Shown here in pieces: positions 32,108 through 35,671 of a DNA stretch of 35,671 nt. The stretch spans positions 1-35,671 of the forward strand of contig JAOPWJ010000024.1 of the NCBI GenBank assembly GCA_025965715.1, given 5' to 3'. Numbering within the stretch: the first letter of the stretch is position 1; every line of letters starts with the position of its first letter. The notes below the pieces were generated by a model, which saw nothing but the letters and a program-made list of their open reading frames with translations, was not told where the DNA came from and did no database searches. The DNA comes from Blastococcus sp. Lineage in GTDB: Bacteria > Actinomycetota > Actinomycetes > Mycobacteriales > Geodermatophilaceae. The translations under genes were made by a program, and so were the position numbers.

Positions 32108-33399
32108 GATCCGCCGGCGGCCGAGCCGTCCCGTCGGCCGGGAGTGGCGTCCGCAGAAGAGGCCATGCCGGCCGAGCGGGCGCCGGGAGTGCGGGCCGCC
32201 AGCCCGGCAAGCCCCGTCAACCCGGTGAGCCGATCCAGGCCCCGCACGAGGCGTAGCGGGCGGGACCGCAGTGCGGCTACGGCGCAGGCGCCGAGCAGCA
32301 GCAGCCACCCCTCCAGCGGAAGCAGCCGCAAGAGCAGATTGGGTAGACCCGTCAGGTCCGGCACGTGCCAGGCGTCGTTGGTGGCGAACAGGTACACCCC
32401 CGCCCACGCCGGCCAGCTCCGGAGCAGGCTGTCGCGCCGCGCCACGGTCACCAGGAGGGGCAGCAGGTAGATGCCGTAGTTGGCCCAGGCGAAGGACGAT
32501 GCCAGCAGCGTGCCCAGCATCAGCAGCGGAACCACCTCCAGCGGGGCCACCGGTCCGGACCTCCGGCGCACCGCCACCCAGCACGCCAGGCCGAACGCGC
32601 CCACCCGCAGCGCCACGTCCAGCGCCGGGGGGAGCCCGAGTTCCAAGGCGGCCCCGTGGATGGACCGGTTGAACGGCGCGAGCTCGTTCCGGTTGCCCCC
32701 GGCCAGCAGCGGCAGGACCCCGCTGAAGAAGGTGCCGCGGTCGGGCACGGTCAGCAGCCCCAGGCCGGTGAGCACCACTCCGGTGACGCCGGCCGAGAGC
32801 AGGGCCCTCCCCCGCCCGAGGACGACGAGTGCCACGACCACCGGAGCCAGGGTGGGCTTGACGGCGCAGACAGCCCCCAGCAGGGCGCCGGCCGCGAGAT
32901 CTCGCCGCGCGAGGAGCAGCGCGATGACCCCGCACTCGGCGAGGAGCAGAACGGTGTCGATGTTCCCCTGATCCAGCAGCCCCACCAGTGGCCGACTGTG
33001 GGCCAGGATCAGGAGAACCCCCGGCAGGACCGGCGACATCGGCCCGACCCCCACCAGGCGCAGCAGCAGGACGGTCGAGGCGATGACGGAGGCCAGGCCG
33101 AGGACCACGACGACGTCGACCGCGTCCCTGAAGGGCAACAGACCGAGGGGCGCGAAGAGCCAGCCGGCCAGCGGCGGATAGATGAACTTCAGGCCCGGGT
33201 CGTAGAGCGGCCCGCCGTGCACCAGGCTCGCGCCACTGCGCCACAGGATCGCCAGGTCGGAGGCTGTTCCCGTGGCCGAGCGCACCGCCAGGTGCAGCAG
33301 CGAACCGACGGCCACCGGCCACAGCGCGGCACGCGCCGCGCGCGTCCACGCCGCCGGATCCAGGCGTCGCGGCTCTTCGGCGTGGACCAGCGCCGTCAC
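32065..33399 (-). CDS. GT87-type polyprenyl-phosphate-dependent membrane glycosyltransferase
   Basis: 444 residues with ten or more helices, like the DUF2029/GT87 family of GT-C enzymes that add mannose or arabinose from polyprenyl-phosphate donors outside the membrane. The first loop, DLAILWRSGASLVHGGPLYDP then LKFIYPPLAGWLFAPLGLLP, carries the Asp and the YPP motif typical of the family. DQGNIDTVLLLAE and AVCAVKPTLAPVVVAL are the other GT87 signatures, and SFAWANYGIYLLPL sits near the end. The C-terminal 60 residues are Arg/Ala-rich and may be disordered; they overlap the convergent lipoprotein gene. GTG at 33399 has no clear ribosome site, so the start is uncertain. Confidence 0.85.
   Translation of the reverse strand: MTALVHAEEPRRLDPAAWTRAARAALWPVAVGSLLHLAVRSATGTASDLAILWRSGASLVHGGPLYDPGLKFIYPPLAGWLFAPLGLLPFRDAVDVVVVLGLASVIASTVLLLRLVGVGPMSPVLPGVLLILAHSRPLVGLLDQGNIDTVLLLAECGVIALLLARRDLAAGALLGAVCAVKPTLAPVVVALVVLGRGRALLSAGVTGVVLTGLGLLTVPDRGTFFSGVLPLLAGGNRNELAPFNRSIHGAALELGLPPALDVALRVGAFGLACWVAVRRRSGPVAPLEVVPLLMLGTLLASSFAWANYGIYLLPLLVTVARRDSLLRSWPAWAGVYLFATNDAWHVPDLTGLPNLLLRLLPLEGWLLLLGACAVAALRSRPLRLVRGLDRLTGLTGLAGLAARTPGARSAGMASSADATPGRRDGSAAGGSQADPSWKTAMVPE
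32118..32140. terminator. Hairpin after the beta-propeller gene
   Basis: CGGCCGA at 32118-32124 pairs with TCGGCCG at 32134-32140 (7-bp stem, 9-base loop), ten bases after the lipoprotein stop and inside the C-terminal codons of the convergent gene. A modest terminator candidate for the plus-strand transcript. Confidence 0.35.
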
Positions 33400-33598
33400 G
33401 CGGTGATCGCAGCCGCGACCGCGCCTCCGTCGTTCCTGCTACCGCCGTCGCCGCTGCGAGAACTCAACACGCGCTACTCCTGTGTCATCGGAGCGCACTA
33501 CGCGATTCCGACCACCACTCGTCTCGAGCAATCGTGCGCAGGCTGACGAGGGATACCCGTCATTGCCGGAACGCATTCCTACGCACCCTCTCCAGGGT

Positions 33599-33617
33599 GG
33601 TCCCCCGCGCGGGGACC
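33599..33617. repeat. GC-rich inverted repeat
   Basis: GGTCCCC (33599-33605) and GGGGACC (33611-33617) form a perfect 7-bp stem with a CGCGC loop. A related CCCGCGCGGG palindrome follows directly (33622-33631). It may be a terminator or part of the repeat cluster. Confidence 0.5.
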
Positions 33618-33641
33618 GCCCCCCGCGCGGGTCGTGGCTCT

Positions 33642-33698
33642 GCGGGAGGGCCGGGGCCCGGCGGGAGGGCCGGGGCCCTGCGGGAGGGTTGGGGCGGT
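33642..33698. repeat. 19-bp tandem repeat, three copies
   Basis: The unit GCGGGAGGGCCGGGGCCC plus one variable base starts at 33642, 33661 and 33680. The first two copies are nearly identical; the third diverges after GCGGGAGGG. It lies in the gene-poor stretch and inside the possible remnant. Confidence 0.8.
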
Positions 33699-33977
33699 CT
33701 CGCTGACCGGGGCGAAGATCCCGTCCATGCGCTGCCTGAGCGCGGGGTCGAGTCGAACCCCCGGTTCCCGGCACGTGGGGCGGACGCCTGCCTCGATCAC
33801 CCGGTAGATGGCGGAGTACCGCCGCTGGTCGGACACCAGCGGTACGTGCAGTTCCCGGGCCAGCGTCGTGGCCTCGCCGATGACCGGCTTCCGTCTCGGC
33901 CTTCCACCGGTACGCCGTCGTCGGTCGGCCCGGTCCGTATCACGTCGTCATCGTCAGGAGACCTGAGCGCGCTGCCA

Positions 33978-34412
33978 TCAGCCCTCTTCGGCTGCCGACC
34001 ACCGCAGCCGCTTCTCCAGCAGCACGTCCAGGTCGAAGACCTCGCCGTCCCCGGCACCCTTTCCGACCACGAGGGGCGGAGGCGTCGGATAGATCCGGAC
34101 GGTGCGCCACCTGCCGAACCGCACCGGCGGCACGACGAGCACGTAGAAGCTGCCGTCCAGACCGACGCCGACGGAGCGGTTCTCGCGCAGGTACCAACCG
34201 ACGACACCGGTTCGGTAGCGGCCCCCTCCGGACCAGGGGCGAGCCGTCAGCTCCTCGGTCGGCAGTCCGGTCCGCTTCGCCCGGTCGACGAACCGGTCGA
34301 TGAGCACTCGGGCCTTGGCCGACTCCTGTCGGCCGCGACGCCGCTGTAATCCGACGAGGTCCGCGGCACGTTCGGCTCGTTGTGCCCGCTGCTGCGCCGC
34401 ATCGTCAACCAT
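33978..34412 (-). CDS. Conserved hypothetical protein, 144 residues
   Basis: Function unknown. A helical, charged N-terminal third (AAQQRAQRAERAADLVGLQRRRG) resembles a short coiled coil; then VLIDRFVDRAKRTGLPTEEL, GRYRTGVVGWYLRENRSVGVG, GSFYVLVVPPVRFGRWRTV and the ending FDLDVLLEKRLRWSA form a mixed alpha/beta domain. No cysteines, no membrane segment. ATG at 34412 is preceded by AAGGAG at six bases, the best ribosome site in this part. I believe similar proteins recur in Geodermatophilaceae, but this is from memory of style. Confidence 0.75.
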   Translation of the reverse strand: MVDDAAQQRAQRAERAADLVGLQRRRGRQESAKARVLIDRFVDRAKRTGLPTEELTARPWSGGGRYRTGVVGWYLRENRSVGVGLDGSFYVLVVPPVRFGRWRTVRIYPTPPPLVVGKGAGDGEVFDLDVLLEKRLRWSAAEEG

Positions 34413-34801
34413 GGATGACTCCTTCCCCGTCCCCGGTCTGCTGAAGACCTCTCGACAGGTTCCCGCGCGGGACGTGCACCGTGCGAGCCGGCGCCGTGAG
34501 TCAGACGTCGACGGGGAACGCTCGCGCCGGTCTTCGGACGCCGTTGCCCACCAACGGCGTGGGTGCCTGGCCAGCACTTGTGCCGTTGACGGCACCTGGG
34601 CATCGGGCCCGACGGTTCCCGCCTCGGACGGCGAGTCGCGTACCGCCGCGAGGGCCTTGACCGCCGGGCGCCCGCGCGATGCGCAGCCGAATCGGTGCGG
34701 CGGTAGCCGCCCGCCAGCACCGCAGCGGTCGTCGGAGTCGGGCTCACGGCTCCGCTCCCCTGACCGAGTGACCGTTCGTCGGGTCTTGCCGACGCCGTCA
34801 T
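34413..34801. other. Intergenic region with two hairpins
   Basis: About 390 bases without a supported gene, upstream of the 144-residue protein gene. ACGCCGTTG (34538-34546) pairs perfectly with CAACGGCGT (34552-34560), and GTGCCG (34580-34585) with CGGCAC (34590-34595) around a TTGA loop. The two share the core GCCGTTG and lie 20 bases apart. They may be a structured leader or relics of a repeat. Confidence 0.45.
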
Positions 34802-34831
34802 GTGCCCCTGATCGATCCCGATCAGGGGCAC
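34802..34831. terminator. Terminator hairpin after the right-edge GT2 gene
   Basis: GTGCCCCTGATCG (34802-34814) and CGATCAGGGGCAC (34819-34831) form a perfect 13-bp stem with a four-base ATCC loop. On the minus strand it begins 23 bases after the stop of the GT2 synthase gene. It lacks a T-run, as usual in this window. Confidence 0.75.
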
Positions 34832-34853
34832 CATCCGACCGAGGATCGGTGGG

Positions 34854-35671
34854 TCAATCCCGTGCGACGCCGCCGGAACGACGCCCGGCGGGCCGGTGAG
34901 CGGGTCGGCGCCGACGCCCTCTCACGATGACGGACTCGCGGTGCCCACGCCGGCCATGACCCCGCGCCAGATCACTCCGCACGGCCACACGCTCGTGACG
35001 GTGGCGATGCCCAGCGTCCTCGGGCTGCACCGGGTCGGGTTCCTGACGCGGTACCGGCTGGGGATGCGGTGCGGGGGTTGACCGCGGCGTCACCGTCCAG
35101 GTGTCCTCCCGCATCGCCTGCTTGATGTGAGCCGTACGCGCGGCGACGTTCTTCAACCTCGTGAACGCGAACTGGGAGAAGAGCCCGAGGCCGAGGAACC
35201 ACTGCCACCGCCGCACGGAGGGATGCGCCAGGTGCCAGGCCGTCCAGGTCTGGAGCGCACCGGCGCCCATGGCGAACATCGTGGTCGCCGCGAACACAGG
35301 ACCCAGCCACGACACGAGGGGTTCACCCCGCAGCACCCAGTACACCAGCAGCGGGCCGACCTGCATGCAGATCCAGGGGACGACCTCCCGCCAACCCAGC
35401 AGATGCAGCGCACCCAGCCGCTGGCGGGCCGAGAGCTCCGACGTCCGCAGCACGGCCGGAAGATGTCTCAGTGAGACCTGCGACCAGCCCTGGGCCCAGC
35501 GCAGCCGCTGCCTCCACAGCGCACCGACACGGTTGGGTGCCAGCTCCGTCGACACCAGGCCCGGGTCGGAGACGATCCGGCCACCAGCGCGCAGCAAACG
35601 CAGTGAGGAGTCGATGTCCTCGGTCAGCATGAAGCTTCTCAGCCGGGTGCGGGCCAGCGTCTCGCGGCGCC
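34854..35671 (-). CDS. Processive GT2 glycosyltransferase (cellulose/hyaluronan synthase-like), partial
   Basis: The C-terminal 271 residues; the gene runs off the right edge. The visible part starts late in the catalytic domain: LTEDIDSSLRLLRAGG gives the TED motif with the catalytic Asp, and WRQRLRWAQGWSQV is the QxxRW motif of processive synthases. Three or four membrane helices follow (VVPWICMQVGPLLVYWVL, LGPVFAATTMFAMGAGAL, WFLGLGLFSQFAF). The C-terminal 85 residues are Arg/His/Pro-rich and probably disordered. Such enzymes polymerise and export beta-linked glycans such as cellulose, poly-N-acetylglucosamine or hyaluronan; the product cannot be told from this end. A terminator hairpin follows. 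Confidence 0.88.
   Translation of the reverse strand, partial: RRETLARTRLRSFMLTEDIDSSLRLLRAGGRIVSDPGLVSTELAPNRVGALWRQRLRWAQGWSQVSLRHLPAVLRTSELSARQRLGALHLLGWREVVPWICMQVGPLLVYWVLRGEPLVSWLGPVFAATTMFAMGAGALQTWTAWHLAHPSVRRWQWFLGLGLFSQFAFTRLKNVAARTAHIKQAMREDTWTVTPRSTPAPHPQPVPRQEPDPVQPEDAGHRHRHERVAVRSDLARGHGRRGHRESVIVRGRRRRPAHRPAGRRSGGVARD

Larger units (their letters stand above)
33579..33947 (-). pseudogene. Possible remnant of a PIN-like protein
   Basis: An open frame of 123 codons without a good early start (the first usable one is GTG at 33836, giving 85 residues). The part translating to KPVIGEATTLARELHVPLVSD followed by QRRYSAIYRVIEAGVRP looks like genuine protein and recalls the C-terminal half of PIN-domain ribonucleases (a Glu helix, then a PLVSD strand). 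No N-terminal half is present, because a stop lies at 33948-33950. The end runs through the tandem repeat and is Pro/Arg-rich. A chance similarity cannot be excluded. Confidence 0.25.
33400..33977. other. Gene-poor stretch
   Basis: 578 bases between two minus-strand genes with no intact gene I can support. It contains a GC hairpin, a 19-bp tandem repeat and a possible gene remnant, each listed separately. The GT87 promoter should lie near 33400-33540, but no clear hexamers are seen. Confidence 0.5.

Noticed and set aside
34896-35081. 61-codon plus-strand frame opposite the right-edge synthase tail
   Set aside because: No ribosome site and no neighbour; it mirrors coding sequence of the processive GT2 gene.

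Overview
The window is very GC-rich actinobacterial DNA with dense coding, many GTG starts and 4-base stop/start overlaps (GTGA or ATGA). The gene types (DUF3494 protein paired with a class F sortase, three-gene Sdh1-type succinate dehydrogenase, c-di-AMP riboswitch, several small actinobacterial proteins) suggest a Geodermatophilaceae-like organism (Blastococcus, Geodermatophilus or Modestobacter). That assignment is inferred from style and gene content, not from a marker gene. I see no rRNA, tRNA, CRISPR array, insertion sequence or phage genes.

Positions 1-8045, all minus strand, hold a Wzx/Wzy-type exopolysaccharide operon. Its order is initiating sugar-phosphate transferase, GT2 glycosyltransferase, Wzz-like chain-length protein, flippase, second GT2 glycosyltransferase, Wzy/O-antigen-ligase-like polymerase, which runs off the left edge. 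Every junction overlaps by 1-4 bases, so this is one translationally coupled transcript. Its upstream region (8046-8366) carries a near-perfect match to the DosR/DevR hypoxia box, nested inside an 8-bp inverted repeat and placed just upstream of a -10-like hexamer.

Positions 8367-19139 are mixed. On the minus strand lie a DUF1028 protein, a PAP2 phosphatase and a luciferase-like monooxygenase. On the plus strand lie a secreted ice-binding-like protein with its class F sortase, a P-type cation ATPase with an unusual TM4 motif, a phosphoesterase lipoprotein and an APC permease. A small cysteine protein sits on the minus strand between the last two.

Positions 19167-23420, minus strand, hold a small membrane protein, a NarL-type response regulator with its histidine kinase, a GlgC-like nucleotidyltransferase and a LURP-one/scramblase-like protein. 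Positions 23768-27204, plus strand, hold an Sdh1-type succinate dehydrogenase (membrane subunit, flavoprotein, iron-sulphur protein) preceded by a possible 14-codon leader peptide.

Positions 27216-35671 hold a gamma-carbonic-anhydrase-like protein, a PspC protein, small hypotheticals, a secreted GH26-like glycosidase under a c-di-AMP (ydaO) riboswitch, a beta-propeller lipoprotein, a GT87-type membrane glycosyltransferase, a gene-poor stretch with tandem repeats and a possible gene remnant, a conserved 144-aa protein, and a processive GT2 synthase that runs off the right edge.

Overall the window is rich in envelope functions: polysaccharide synthesis at both ends, a sortase-linked surface protein, and a secreted glycosidase. 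Two sensory inputs are visible in non-coding DNA: a DosR-type box on the exopolysaccharide operon and c-di-AMP on the glycosidase. These are the most informative observations here.
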